64,000 nt of DNA from Paraburkholderia fynbosensis. Its GTDB lineage: Bacteria > Pseudomonadota > Gammaproteobacteria > Burkholderiales > Burkholderiaceae. The notes beneath the pieces are model-generated. The model was not told where the DNA came from. It worked only from the letters and a program-made list of their open reading frames with translations, and did not search any database. Numbering within the stretch: position 1 is the first letter of the stretch; every line of letters starts with the position of its first letter. Positions 1 through 8,719 of this stretch are shown here, piece by piece. The stretch covers positions 558,001-622,000 of the forward strand of contig NZ_CADIKI010000001.1 of assembly GCF_902859935.1 (NCBI RefSeq). Reading direction: 5' to 3'. Position numbers and translations under genes: made by a program.

Positions 1-78
1 GCAGACGGCGTAGTGACGCGCACGGCGCGCGGCCATGCGCCGACCGTCGCCAGCCTGGCCTTGCTTCTCGCGGCATGA
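1..78 (+). CDS. C-terminal end of an upstream gene (partial; possibly a glycogen/trehalose enzyme)
   Basis: An open frame enters from the left edge and stops with TGA at 76-78, leaving 25 residues. The last residues (PTVASLALLLAA) are hydrophobic. They resemble the closing beta-strand of alpha-amylase-family enzymes such as GlgX, which would suit the adjacent glgA, but the fragment is too short to name. glgA begins 39 bases after the stop, so the two genes are probably co-transcribed. Confidence 0.5.
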   Translation, partial: ADGVVTRTARGHAPTVASLALLLAA

Positions 79-117
79 CCTGGCGCACAACCCTCACTCA
101 GGAACGAGACCCGGCCT

Positions 118-1578
118 ATGACGATTCGCGCCCTGCACGTCGCAAGCGAGCTGTATCCCCTCCTCAAAACGGGCGGTCTCGCCGACGTCGCGGGCGCGCT
201 ACCGCCCGCGCTGATCGAGCGCGGCGCCGACGTGCGGGTGCTGCTGCCCGGCTTTCCGACGGTGCTCGCGGGTCTCGCCGACCTGCATCCGATCGCGCAG
301 CTGGGGCGCCGTTTCGATACGCCGGGCGTGACGCTCGAACGGGGTACGCTGCCGTCGAACGGCCTCGTCGTCTACGTGATTCGCGCCGATACGCTCTACG
401 ACCGGTCCGGCAACCCGTACCTGGACGACGAACACGTGCCCTACGGCGACAACGCGCAGCGTTTCGCGCTGCTCGGCTGGGTCGCCGCGCAACTGGCGCA
501 GCAGCTGGACCCGGCGTGGTCGCCGCAGATCGTCCACGCGCACGACTGGCATGCCGGGGTCGCGCCCGCCTATCTGAAAGCCGCCGAGCGCCAGCATGGC
601 CGCGCGCTCGCGCGCAGCGTGTTCACGGTGCACAACCTCGCGTATCAGGGGGTTTTCCCGGCGCATCAGTTCGGCCAGCTCGCGCTGCCGGACGATTTTT
701 TCAACATGTACGGCGTCGAGTTCTACGGGCAGTTGTCGTTTCTGAAGGCGGGGCTCTTCTACAGCGACCGCATCACGACCGTCAGCCCGACCTATGCGCG
801 CGAAATCCAGACGCTCGCCCAGGGCGGCGGGCTCGACGCATTGCTGCGCCATCGCTCGCACGATCTGAGCGGCATTCTCAATGGCGTGGACTACGCAGTC
901 TGGAACCCCGCCGACGATGCGCTGCTCGACACCCACTACAGCGCCACGCGCCTCGCCGGCAAACTCGCGTGCAAGGAGGCCTTGCAAAAGCGCTTCGGCC
1001 TCGCGCAGAAAAGCGATGCGCTGCTGTTCGGCGTGGTGAGCCGTCTGACCGAACAGAAGGGCCTCGATCTGCTGCTCGGCGCGGTGCCCGAGATCGTCAA
1101 GCGCGGTGGGCAGCTGGTGGTGTTCGGCACCGGCGACCCGGCGCTGGAGAACGGCCTGAAGCGGGTCGCGCAGGCGCATCCGGAGTCGGTCGCCGTGGAA
1201 CTCGGTTTTGACGAAGCGCTCGCGCATACGATCGTCGCGGGCAGCGACGTGATCGCCGTGCCGTCGCGTTTCGAGCCGTGCGGGCTCACGCAGCTCTATG
1301 CGCTCGCGTATGGCTCGCTGCCGCTCGTGCATTGCGTCGGCGGCCTCGCGGATACGGTGGCGGACGCGTCGCTCGAAAATCTCGCCGACGATCTCGCCAC
1401 CGGCTTCGTGTTCGAACGCTTCGAGCCGAAGGGGCTCGCCGCCGCGATTCGCCGCGCGTTCGCGCTGTACGGCCGACGCACCGAATGGAAGGCGGCGCAG
1501 CGGCGCGCGATGCGGCAGGACTTCGGCTGGGGGGCGTCGGCCGAGCGGTATCTGGCGCTGTATCGGGAACTGGTTTGA
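118..1578 (+). CDS. glgA: Glycogen synthase (ADP-glucose type)
   Basis: This is a GT5-family starch/glycogen synthase that adds glucosyl units from ADP-glucose to a growing alpha-1,4-glucan in the cytoplasm. The 486-residue length is normal for the family. The ADP-glucose binding motif KTGGL lies at residues 17-21. HAHDWHAG, GILNGVDYAVWNP, SRLTEQKG and the C-terminal PSRFEPCGLTQLYA motif follow in the expected order, giving both Rossmann halves of a GT-B fold. The ATG at 118 has an AGGAACGAG sequence about 9 bases upstream. It lies just after the end of another gene that may belong to the same carbohydrate operon. Downstream there is a C-rich, G-poor tract instead of a clear hairpin terminator. 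Confidence 0.96.
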   Translation: MTIRALHVASELYPLLKTGGLADVAGALPPALIERGADVRVLLPGFPTVLAGLADLHPIAQLGRRFDTPGVTLERGTLPSNGLVVYVIRADTLYDRSGNPYLDDEHVPYGDNAQRFALLGWVAAQLAQQLDPAWSPQIVHAHDWHAGVAPAYLKAAERQHGRALARSVFTVHNLAYQGVFPAHQFGQLALPDDFFNMYGVEFYGQLSFLKAGLFYSDRITTVSPTYAREIQTLAQGGGLDALLRHRSHDLSGILNGVDYAVWNPADDALLDTHYSATRLAGKLACKEALQKRFGLAQKSDALLFGVVSRLTEQKGLDLLLGAVPEIVKRGGQLVVFGTGDPALENGLKRVAQAHPESVAVELGFDEALAHTIVAGSDVIAVPSRFEPCGLTQLYALAYGSLPLVHCVGGLADTVADASLENLADDLATGFVFERFEPKGLAAAIRRAFALYGRRTEWKAAQRRAMRQDFGWGASAERYLALYRELV

Positions 1579-1924
1579 TCTGCCTTGATCTGGCGAGGGG
1601 TCGGGGCAGCGGCTGACAGATGCCGAGCGTTTGCCCCGTTTATTCAACTTGCCCCGCACTGCCGCATCCCCGTTCGCCCCTCCCCACGCGTCCCAAGCCG
1701 TTGCCCCGCCATTCTGATGGTTCGACGCAACAACACGGGGACGGATCGACTCGCGCGCGGCAAACTCATGTATTGTTTCCTGACAGTGCAGACTGCGCAT
1801 TTTTCTTGCACCATCTAAAGCAGTCCTGCCGCACGCGGCGACCGGCCAACCTCGGTCACGCCGGTGCGGCGCATCGTTCCAGAGACCCTCGAAACGCGCA
1901 ACACCGCTTGCGCGCGGCCATATC
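1579..1924. other. Intergenic region glgA-pdxY, C-rich tract
   Basis: There is no convincing gene here. Between about 1630 and 1720 the + strand is strikingly C-rich and G-poor, with TTGCCCC occurring three times. That composition suits Rho-dependent termination after glgA (inference). I see no strong -35/-10 pair for pdxY. Confidence 0.4.
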
Positions 1925-2791
1925 ATGACGAAAAACGTTCTGAGCATCCAGTCACATGTCGTCTTCGGGCACACCGGCAACAGCGCGGCCGTGTTTCCGA
2001 TGCGCCGGCTCGGCGTCAATGTCTGGCCGCTGAACACCGTGCAGTTCTCGAACCACACGCAGTACGGCCATTGGACCGGCAGCGCGATCGGTGCACCGCA
2101 GATGGAAGATCTGGTGGAAGGCATCGGCGCAATCGGCATGCTGCCGCGCTGCGACGCCGTGCTTTCCGGGTATCTCGGCACGCCCGAGCAGGCGCAGTCG
2201 GTGCTGGAGATCGTCAAGGCCGTGAAGGCCGCCAATCCGCGCGCATGGTTCTTCTGCGACCCGGTCATGGGCGCAGCGAGCGGCTGCAAGGTCGAGCCGG
2301 GCATCCAGGAATTCCTGGTGCGCACCATGCCGGAAGCGGCCGACGCCATGGCACCGAACCACAGCGAACTACAGCGGCTCGTGGGCCGCGAGATCGAGAC
2401 GCTCGAAGAAGCCGTGGCCGCTTGCCGCGAAGTCATCGCGCGTGGGCCGAAGCTCATGCTGGTCAAGCATCTGCTCGACCGCAACAGTCCCGCCGACCGC
2501 TTCAACATGCTGGTCGTCACCGAGCGCGAGGCGTGGATGGGGCAACGCCCGCTCTATCCGTTCGCGCGGCAACCGGTGGGGGTCGGCGATTTGACGAGCG
2601 CGGTGTTCGTCGCGCGTACGCTGCTCGGCGATTCGATTCGCGCGGCCTTCGAGCACACGCTGGCCGCCGTGAACGCAGTGGTCAAGACGACGTGGCAGGC
2701 CGGACGTTACGAGCTGGAACTGGTCGCCGCGCAGAACGACATCGCGCAGCCGCGCGAGTGGTTCGATGCGTGGGTGGCGGAGACGGCTTAG
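1925..2791 (+). CDS. pdxY: Pyridoxal kinase
   Basis: This ribokinase-superfamily enzyme phosphorylates pyridoxal to pyridoxal 5'-phosphate in the vitamin B6 salvage pathway, using ATP. The N-terminal [20 protein letters not shown] and the following [13 protein letters not shown] match the PdxY/PdxK substrate-binding region. FFCDPVMG lies mid-protein. The C-terminal [10 protein letters not shown] carries the GxGD anion-hole and catalytic aspartate. The length of 288 residues is typical. It starts at an ATG after a 346-base gap, so it probably has its own promoter. PdxY is preferred over PdxK from the overall N-terminal wording and length; the kinase call is firm. Confidence 0.95.
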   Translation: MTKNVLSIQSHVVFGHTGNSAAVFPMRRLGVNVWPLNTVQFSNHTQYGHWTGSAIGAPQMEDLVEGIGAIGMLPRCDAVLSGYLGTPEQAQSVLEIVKAVKAANPRAWFFCDPVMGAASGCKVEPGIQEFLVRTMPEAADAMAPNHSELQRLVGREIETLEEAVAACREVIARGPKLMLVKHLLDRNSPADRFNMLVVTEREAWMGQRPLYPFARQPVGVGDLTSAVFVARTLLGDSIRAAFEHTLAAVNAVVKTTWQAGRYELELVAAQNDIAQPREWFDAWVAETA

Positions 2792-2885
2792 GGGTCTGCT
2801 TAGGAGGTGTGCTTAGGGATGTCCCTCAGGGCCGCACGTGGAGGCGCACCGCACGCCGCCGGGCGCGTCTGTCAGCCAGCCGTCC

Positions 2886-2891
2886 TATAAT
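2886..2891 (+). promoter_or_regulatory. Possible -10 element (TATAAT) upstream of the acidic hypothetical gene
   Basis: A perfect TATAAT hexamer lies 78 bases before the ATG at 2969. No good -35 hexamer sits 16-18 bases upstream, so this is only a candidate promoter. Confidence 0.3.
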
Positions 2892-2968
2892 GCGTGCCGC
2901 GTGGACGAGGCATCCTCCCGTTCACATGGCATTTCACACGCATCCGGCATTCAGCAGACGAGGCATCG

Positions 2969-3430
2969 ATGGACGGTTATATCCGCAGCGAGCGGGAAGA
3001 ATTTTTTGAGCAGTTGTGCATGAGCGTCGACGCCGACGAAGCGCACGAGCAGGAAGCGATCGAGTACTTCGAGAACCAGTTCGATCAGGCCGATTTCGAT
3101 CCGGCGCAGTGGCTCGACATCGCACTTTACTACTCGCCGGCCGTCGCGCGCGGCATCGTCGACATGGTCACGCCCGACGACAAGGCGCGCAGCAACATCG
3201 CCGAAATAATCGCCGACAACCTCGACATCTCGTACGGCGAGGACGAGTGCGAGCAGTTTGCGCAAACCATCGAGTTCGCGCTGAACAACGGCGTGCCGGT
3301 GGACCTCGACCTCGTGCTCGACGGCTGCCAGCGCGCGATCGACGATCTCGACACCTGGGCCGACGAAGAAACCAGGGCGCCGCTGCTGCGTCTGCGTGAA
3401 GAGTTGCTGCGCCAGCAAGGCGAGCGTTAA
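2969..3430 (+). CDS. Acidic hypothetical protein
   Basis: The 153-residue product is strongly acidic (many Asp and Glu) and has no signal peptide or membrane segment, so it is probably cytosolic. I do not recognise a named family. The frame can be extended upstream to 2894, but that extension (PRGRGILPFTWHF) looks non-coding, and the ATG at 2969 gives a natural start MDGYIRSEREEFFEQ. It is predicted largely alpha-helical from its sequence pattern, with a helical end REELLRQQGER. It sits alone between pdxY and a livK-like gene and is followed by a hairpin terminator at 3562. Confidence 0.7.
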   Translation: MDGYIRSEREEFFEQLCMSVDADEAHEQEAIEYFENQFDQADFDPAQWLDIALYYSPAVARGIVDMVTPDDKARSNIAEIIADNLDISYGEDECEQFAQTIEFALNNGVPVDLDLVLDGCQRAIDDLDTWADEETRAPLLRLREELLRQQGER

Positions 3431-3470
3431 GCGTTGATCCGGCCTCGCGCCGACGCTGGCGGGTTCGCCC

Positions 3471-3520
3471 GTCACGCAGCGCCATGCAGCGCCATGCAGC
3501 GCCACGCGGCGCCACGCATC
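3471..3520. repeat. Five tandem copies of a 10-bp unit (GCCATGCAGC-like)
   Basis: Five consecutive decamers can be read: GTCACGCAGC, GCCATGCAGC, GCCATGCAGC, GCCACGCGGC, GCCACGCATC. The two central units are identical and the outer ones differ by one to three bases. The array lies just after the stop of the acidic hypothetical gene. It is not CRISPR-like, because it has no spacers. Confidence 0.8.
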
Positions 3521-3561
3521 ATTGCCGTCCCTCATCACGAAGCCACCATCGAGCAGCAACG

Positions 3562-3585
3562 CCGGCGCGCTCGCGCCGGTTTCTT
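3562..3585 (+). terminator. Rho-independent terminator
   Basis: A seven-base-pair GC stem (CCGGCGC / GCGCCGG) with loop GCTC is followed by TTTCTT. It would end transcription coming from pdxY and the acidic hypothetical gene. Confidence 0.75.
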
Positions 3586-3902
3586 AAGCATATGCCGCAA
3601 TCCGCACCTCACAAGCCGGCGCGCACGGCTTGCCGCCAGCGCGCCGCGCGGCCTGTGCCGAAATGCTCATCCAAAACGCCTCGAACTGCCAAGACGGCGG
3701 CAAATTGGCTTTCTATATTCGCGCCAGATTGACCACGCATCAACACGGCTGAGCGCCACTGAGCGTATTCCAGCATTGTTTATGGCGTTCGATCATTCGT
3801 AGTCTGTCGATACGCGCGACGCCAGGCTTGAACTCGCGTGTCGATCCAGCGTTACTTGCCTTGCCGCTTTCATAACCTGAACCGTCGCCGGAAGGAGAGA
3901 CC

Positions 3903-5054
3903 ATGAGTCTTCGCAACACGCTGAAACCGCTTGCCCTGTTCGCGGGCGCCCTCTTCGCAGTCGCGCCGCTGAGCAGCTTCGCCGACGACCTGCCGGTGAA
4001 GATCGGCTTCGCCGCGCCGCTGACCGGCGCCAACGCCGGCTACGGCAAGGATCTGGAAAACGGCGTCCGGCTCGCGATCGAGGAAGCCAATGCGCAGAAG
4101 CTCAAGATCGGCGACAAGGTGGCGCAATTCCAGCTCATCTCGCAGGACGACCAGGCCGACCCGCGCATCGGCGTGCAGGCCGCGCAGAAGCTCGTGGATT
4201 CGGGCGTGTCGGTGGTGGTGGGCCACTTCAATTCGGGCACGACGATTCCCGCCTCGCAGGTGTACGAACAGGCCGGCATTCCCGTGATCGACCCCGCCGC
4301 CACCAATCCGATCATCACCGGGCGCGGCTTTGCGAACACCTTCATGGTGATTTCCACCGACGGTCAGAACGCCGGGAATGCGGGCGCATACGCGGTGGAT
4401 GTGACCAAGGCCAAACGCATCGCGATCATCGACGACCGGACCGCGTTCGGCCAGGGCGAAGCCGACGAGTTCGAGAAGGCGGTGAAGGCGCACGGCGGCA
4501 CGATCGTCGCACGCGAGTACACCGACAATCACGCGGTGGACTTCAGCACGCAGATCACCAAGATCAAGGGGACGAATGCGGACCTGGTGTTCTTCGGCGG
4601 ACTGGACAACCAGGCGGCCGGTTTCGCGCGGCGCATGAAGCAACTGGGCCTGAACGCGCAACTGGTGGGCGGCGGCGGCGTGATGGACCCGGACTTCATC
4701 AAGCTCGCGGGCGATTCGGCGGACGGCGTGATGGCCTGGGAATACGGCCGCCCGCTTGCGCAGCTGCCCGGCGGCAAGGATTTCTCTGCGAAGTTCAAGA
4801 AGCGCTTCGGCGAAGACATCCTGTCCTATGCGCCGTTCGGCTATGACGGCGCGTGGGCCGCGATCAAGGCGATGCAGCAGGCCAAATCGAGTTCGCCAGC
4901 GGATTATCGTCCCGTGCTGAAGGCGATCGATTTCGAAGGCGTGACCGGCAAGATTTCGTTCGATAGCACCGGCGCGCTGAAGAGCGGCGCGTCCACGCTG
5001 TATCAGGTCAAGAACGGCGGCTGGGTGCCGATCGTGACGAAGAGCGGGACCTGA
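3903..5054 (+). CDS. Periplasmic branched-chain amino acid-type substrate-binding protein (LivK/LivJ family)
   Basis: This type I periplasmic binding protein belongs to the ABC-transporter HAAT family. Residues 1-26 form a signal peptide ending SSFA before DDLPVKIGF. The IGFAAPLTGANAGYGKDLENG motif, VVGHFNSGTTIPAS and DPAATNP in the ligand cleft, and FAPFGYDGAW-like C-terminal wording (YAPFGYDGAW) match Leu/Ile/Val binding proteins. Length is 383 residues. The ATG has a perfect GGAAGGAG ribosome-binding site. No permease or ATPase gene is adjacent, so it is an orphan receptor that presumably uses a transporter encoded elsewhere. The actual ligand (branched-chain or another amino acid) cannot be read from sequence. 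Confidence 0.93.
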   Translation: MSLRNTLKPLALFAGALFAVAPLSSFADDLPVKIGFAAPLTGANAGYGKDLENGVRLAIEEANAQKLKIGDKVAQFQLISQDDQADPRIGVQAAQKLVDSGVSVVVGHFNSGTTIPASQVYEQAGIPVIDPAATNPIITGRGFANTFMVISTDGQNAGNAGAYAVDVTKAKRIAIIDDRTAFGQGEADEFEKAVKAHGGTIVAREYTDNHAVDFSTQITKIKGTNADLVFFGGLDNQAAGFARRMKQLGLNAQLVGGGGVMDPDFIKLAGDSADGVMAWEYGRPLAQLPGGKDFSAKFKKRFGEDILSYAPFGYDGAWAAIKAMQQAKSSSPADYRPVLKAIDFEGVTGKISFDSTGALKSGASTLYQVKNGGWVPIVTKSGT

Positions 5055-5097
5055 GCGGGTCACCCGTAACATCGAGCGCAGCACGGTCAAGCGTGTG

Positions 5098-5127
5098 CGG
5101 CCCTTGGCCTCCGAACGGCCAGGGCCG
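5098..5127. terminator. Long GC hairpin between convergent genes
   Basis: GGCCCTTGGCC and GGCCAGGGCC form a near-perfect stem around a TCCGAAC loop, directly before the stop codon of the converging DUF3857 gene. It lacks a T-run, so it may be a weak or bidirectional terminator. Confidence 0.45.
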
Positions 5128-7071
5128 CTACTGCGGATTCTTCACCTTCACCACCAGTTCGGCATCGAGATCGCGCTCGATCCGCACGAGGTCGTCTTTC
5201 ATCGCCGCGAATTCGTCGGCGGAACACATCTGATGGCCGTACGCGGCGCGCAGATGCCGGCTGACCTGCAACGTCCGCGTCGCGGGATCGAATACGTAGC
5301 GCGATGAAAACGTGAGAAAGCGGTCCTGCACTGCCGTATCGGCGGGTAGATCCGTTACGTGCACGAAGCGCGGCAGCGTCATCTCCAGCGTCTCGTCGAA
5401 CTCTCCACCGATGCACGCCCACGGCTGGGTCCGCGCCGGCTCCGCGAGCCAGCTCTGCACCTGCGAGCCCATCCCGCCGGCCAGACTCGTCAGCGCAGGC
5501 AGCGCCGTCGTGCCGTCCTGCCACACGAAATGCGCGACAGTCCCCTGCATCGCCGTGGCGAACGGCCCATCGGTCGCGGCCACGTCGTCCGTGCGCAACT
5601 GCGCCGTGCCATGCAAGCCCGTCTGCAACAGACGGTTCGCCGCGATCTGCTGCGTGCGCTGCCACGTCGCGCGCCGGAACGTATTGCGCTCGACTTCCGC
5701 GGTGAAGCCTGTGTCCTCGACACGGTACGCGTAATCCGCCGTACCGCTTTCGTCGACATCGATCTGCAGGCGCGCGCTGCGCCCGCGCACTTGTGTGGCC
5801 GGCGTGCGTGACAACACGCCTTCACCGACCAGCAGCACGGGCCGGTCCATCACGCCCGACGGCAGATAGCCGAAGGCCGTGCCGCCCGCCGTCGTATCGG
5901 CGAACAGCGACAGCTCAGGAATCCAGATGATCGCGTGATTGATCGCGCTCACGCCGTAGCCGGGCACGTCCGGCAAGCTGTAGTACGGCCCGAGGTTGAG
6001 CAGCACCGCCTCGCTGCGAATGCCCACCGCGGCCAGCAGCGCGCCGTACAACGCGACGTGATCCTTGCAGTCGCCATAGCGGTTGCGCAGGATGTCGCTC
6101 GCCTTGTGCGGGACTGCCGCCGTCTCACCGAGAAACAACGCGACGTAGCGGATGTTCAGACGCATCCAGTCGTACAGCGCCTGCGCCTTCGCGCGCGGAT
6201 CGGCGGCGTTGGCGGTCAGGCTCTGCGCGAGCCGCACGATGGCGGGATCGTCGATGGTCGCATCGGTGGCGGGTCCGCGATAACGCGCGGCGAAGCTCGC
6301 GAAGTCCGGCACCGTCGACACCATCAGCCGGTCGCCCCAGTTCGCGTAGCCGACGGCGCCCGCTTCGAGCCGCGCATACGGGCCGTGCCGGTAATCGAAC
6401 TCATAGCGCGTGCGGCCGTTGGCCGTCACCGGCGGCACGGCCGTATAGCCGCGCGCGTCGGCGTGGAGCGGCACGTCGGCGGGCAGATCGAAGATCAGCC
6501 GTTGCAGTTCGACCGGCTCGCGCGTCGGTTCGACGAGGTACGCGAAGGTGCCCGCCTGCAACGGCTTCGCGCGCGTCTTGCGAAACGCCAGATGCACGCG
6601 CGCGCCGGGTTCGACGCCGGGGAAGATCACCGTGCGCAGCACGCCGTCCTCGAAACTCGGTGCGCCGGCCGAGCGCGGCTCCTGCACGTCGCGGATCGCC
6701 TCGGGACCGACCGGATGCGCGACGCCGTTGCGGTCGATGGTTTGCGCCACCAGCAGTTGCACCTGTTCGATGTCCTTGTTGAACCACACATAGCGTTGCG
6801 CGATGTCGTCGACACCGCTCGTGGTGTTGGCGCGCAGGATGGTGTCATCGTGTTCTTCGATCGAACCGTCTTTCTGGATCGTGAACACGTGGACGTCGCT
6901 TTCCATCGTGGAGGGCGCGCGTTCCTCGAAGGCGGCGGTCGATGGGTTGTCGTCGGCGTGAGCGGGCGCAGAAAACGTGAAGGCGGCAAACCAGACAAGG
7001 CCGGTGAAGGCGACAGACGCACCCGGCGTCGAAGCAGCAGCCTGCCCCGGCAGCGCGACCTGGCCCGTCAT
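5128..7071 (-). CDS. DUF3857 / transglutaminase-fold protein, exported
   Basis: The 647-residue protein has a hydrophobic signal-like segment (about residues 18-38) ending SAPAHA, then a DUF3857 beta-rich region and a transglutaminase-like core. The papain-like triad is visible: Cys in NRYGDCKDH, His in SAINHAIIWI and Asp in SLFADTTAGG. The C-terminal third is beta-rich. Such proteins are periplasmic and usually of unknown substrate. The ATG at 7071 overlaps the stop of the upstream AraC gene by four bases (ATGA), so translation is coupled. The frame stays open further upstream but would run antisense-like through the regulator, so the ATG at 7071 is preferred. A catalytic role on peptides or cell-surface material is inference. 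Confidence 0.85.
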   Translation of the reverse strand: MTGQVALPGQAAASTPGASVAFTGLVWFAAFTFSAPAHADDNPSTAAFEERAPSTMESDVHVFTIQKDGSIEEHDDTILRANTTSGVDDIAQRYVWFNKDIEQVQLLVAQTIDRNGVAHPVGPEAIRDVQEPRSAGAPSFEDGVLRTVIFPGVEPGARVHLAFRKTRAKPLQAGTFAYLVEPTREPVELQRLIFDLPADVPLHADARGYTAVPPVTANGRTRYEFDYRHGPYARLEAGAVGYANWGDRLMVSTVPDFASFAARYRGPATDATIDDPAIVRLAQSLTANAADPRAKAQALYDWMRLNIRYVALFLGETAAVPHKASDILRNRYGDCKDHVALYGALLAAVGIRSEAVLLNLGPYYSLPDVPGYGVSAINHAIIWIPELSLFADTTAGGTAFGYLPSGVMDRPVLLVGEGVLSRTPATQVRGRSARLQIDVDESGTADYAYRVEDTGFTAEVERNTFRRATWQRTQQIAANRLLQTGLHGTAQLRTDDVAATDGPFATAMQGTVAHFVWQDGTTALPALTSLAGGMGSQVQSWLAEPARTQPWACIGGEFDETLEMTLPRFVHVTDLPADTAVQDRFLTFSSRYVFDPATRTLQVSRHLRAAYGHQMCSADEFAAMKDDLVRIERDLDAELVVKVKNPQ

Positions 7072-7922
7072 GAACGGTGCGCCCTGCCCCGCGCGCGCCA
7101 CGCACTCGGACTCGCGGCGAACTCCGCGCGAAACGCGTGATTGAAATTCGACAGGTCGTTGAAGCCGCAATCGAGTGCGATGTCGACGACCTTCGCGCCG
7201 CCGTCCTGAAGACGCAGCGCCGCCGCTCGCAAACGCGCCCGCAACAGGTATCGATGCGGCGTCACGCCGCTCACGCGCCTGAACGTGCGCAGGAAGTGGA
7301 ACTCGCTCAGGCCCGCGGCGTGGGCGAGGCTCGTGAGCGTGTGCGGTGCACCTGGGGTGTCGTCGATCAGGCGCACGATCTGCGCGACGCGCGACTTCGC
7401 CATGCTGCTGGCCGTGCCCTTCGCGCACGCTTCGGCGCGCGTCACGGCGCCGGCCGCTTGCAGCGTCGCGGCCGCGAGCTCGATGGCCAGCTCGGCCCAG
7501 AGGCCTTCGTTGGCGTCGTCCGAGTCCACGCGAGCGCCGCCGCAAGCCCGCGCGAGCAGCGGCGAGAACGCACGCTGCGAGGGAATGCGCGCACGCCTGA
7601 AATTCAACTGGCCGCTCGCGACGCCCGCATCGGCGGCGAGCCGCTCGAAGTACGCGGGCGCATAGTGGAACGCGATGCAGCGGTCGCCGGCCCCATGCCG
7701 ATGCCCGCACTCGAAGCATTCGCCCGTGTTGCCGAGCAGCAGTGCGCCGGGCGTGAGCAATTCGCGGCCCGGCGCGGCGCGGTAGTCGAACGAGCCGGCC
7801 ACCACCATCGCGATGCACACGCCGGCGTGCCGCTCCTCGAAGGGCCTGTCGCGCGGGCCGTACGTGCACAGCAGGTCCACGGCCTCCCAGCCCGCGCCCC
7901 GGGCGAGCGCACGCGCGGCCAT
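7068..7922 (-). CDS. AraC-family transcriptional regulator
   Basis: The C-terminal ~100 residues are a double helix-turn-helix AraC domain: LTSLAHAAGLSEFHFLRTFRRVSGVTPHRYLL, written here in two parts, LTSLAHAAGLSEFHFL and RTFRRVSGVTPHRYLL. DIALDCGFNDLSNFNHAFR follows. The N-terminal half starts with a cupin-like effector region (TYGPRDRPFEERHAGV). The ATG at 7922 gives 284 residues, a usual size. Upstream in-frame codons up to 8153 include no good start and would overlap the divergent gene. It overlaps the DUF3857 gene by four bases and is divergent from the hypothetical gene at 8099. It may control either or both; the effector is unknown. Confidence 0.88.
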   Translation of the reverse strand: MAARALARGAGWEAVDLLCTYGPRDRPFEERHAGVCIAMVVAGSFDYRAAPGRELLTPGALLLGNTGECFECGHRHGAGDRCIAFHYAPAYFERLAADAGVASGQLNFRRARIPSQRAFSPLLARACGGARVDSDDANEGLWAELAIELAAATLQAAGAVTRAEACAKGTASSMAKSRVAQIVRLIDDTPGAPHTLTSLAHAAGLSEFHFLRTFRRVSGVTPHRYLLRARLRAAALRLQDGGAKVVDIALDCGFNDLSNFNHAFRAEFAASPSAWRARGRAHRS

Positions 7923-8098
7923 GGCGCCGCGTACGCCGTCCCGCTCGCGCTGAGCCAACGCCTGCTGCAACGTGACGGCAATTTTCCCCAAGATGCACCC
8001 CGGCAGAGTCCGTATCGTGGTTTTAGCACATCGGCGGGCGGCGCGGTTCGGCCCGCCCGCCGATGTCCATCCGACTCTCGGCCCATGGAGTACACAGC

Positions 8099-8674
8099 AT
8101 GAATCGACTGGAGAACCCCTTCGAAGGCGGCTTCGTCGCCGCATTGAACACACCGGCGCGCGCCGCCGATATCGACGCCGCCGACGACCTCTATGGCTGG
8201 CTGATCGGCAGTTGGGAGATGGACGTGGTGCACTACCGCGTCGACCTGCGCGACGCGCCGCGGCGCGGCGAGATTCATTTCGGCTGGGTGCTGGAAGGCC
8301 GCGCCGTGCAGGACGTGTGGATCATGCCGCCGCGCCGCGCACGCGAACTCGCGATCGCCGCGAGGAATGATACGGACGCGAGGAGTCCGGCAACCGATGC
8401 GATGTACGGCACCACGCTGCGCATCTGGGACCCGGCGCGGCGCGTGTGGCGCGTCACCTACTTCAACCCGCGGACCGGCCAGCGCGACGAGTTGACCGGC
8501 CGGCGCATCGGCGACGATCTCGTGCAGATCGGCACGCACGCCGATGGCACGCCGATTCGCTGGAATTTCACCGACATCACGCGCGATGCCTTCCGTTGGA
8601 CCGGCGCGGCGCTCGCCGCGGACGGCGCGACGTGGACGCTCGAAGCCGAGTTTCACGCGCGGCGCAAAGCTTAG
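8099..8674 (+). CDS. Hypothetical protein, DUF1579-like beta-barrel
   Basis: This 191-residue protein has the pattern LYGWLIGSWEMDVVHYR followed by EIHFGWVLEGRAVQDVW, then TLRIWDPARRVWRVTYFNP. That is the "low-weight, re-scaled lipocalin-like" pattern of DUF1579-type proteins. There is no signal peptide, so it is cytosolic. The ATG at 8099 has GGAG eight bases upstream; the frame upstream to 8063 lacks one. It is divergent from the AraC regulator with 176 bases between, which suggests it may be a target of that regulator. Function is unknown. Confidence 0.8.
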   Translation: MNRLENPFEGGFVAALNTPARAADIDAADDLYGWLIGSWEMDVVHYRVDLRDAPRRGEIHFGWVLEGRAVQDVWIMPPRRARELAIAARNDTDARSPATDAMYGTTLRIWDPARRVWRVTYFNPRTGQRDELTGRRIGDDLVQIGTHADGTPIRWNFTDITRDAFRWTGAALAADGATWTLEAEFHARRKA

Positions 8675-8719
8675 TCCATGACCGGATCGGTGTGATCGAA
8701 GTGCTGCGGCTCGCGCGTC

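Larger units (their letters stand above)
3431..3902. other. Intergenic region with short repeats and a terminator
   Basis: This 472-base stretch contains a 10-bp tandem repeat array (3471-3520) and a rho-independent terminator (3562-3585). It should also hold the promoter region of the downstream binding-protein gene. No gene is convincing: the frames at 3434-3802 have no ribosome-binding site and no protein-like composition. Confidence 0.5.

Noticed and set aside
3471..3520. Repeat array as a CRISPR
   Set aside because: Units are 10 bp and directly adjacent with no spacers and no cas genes nearby.
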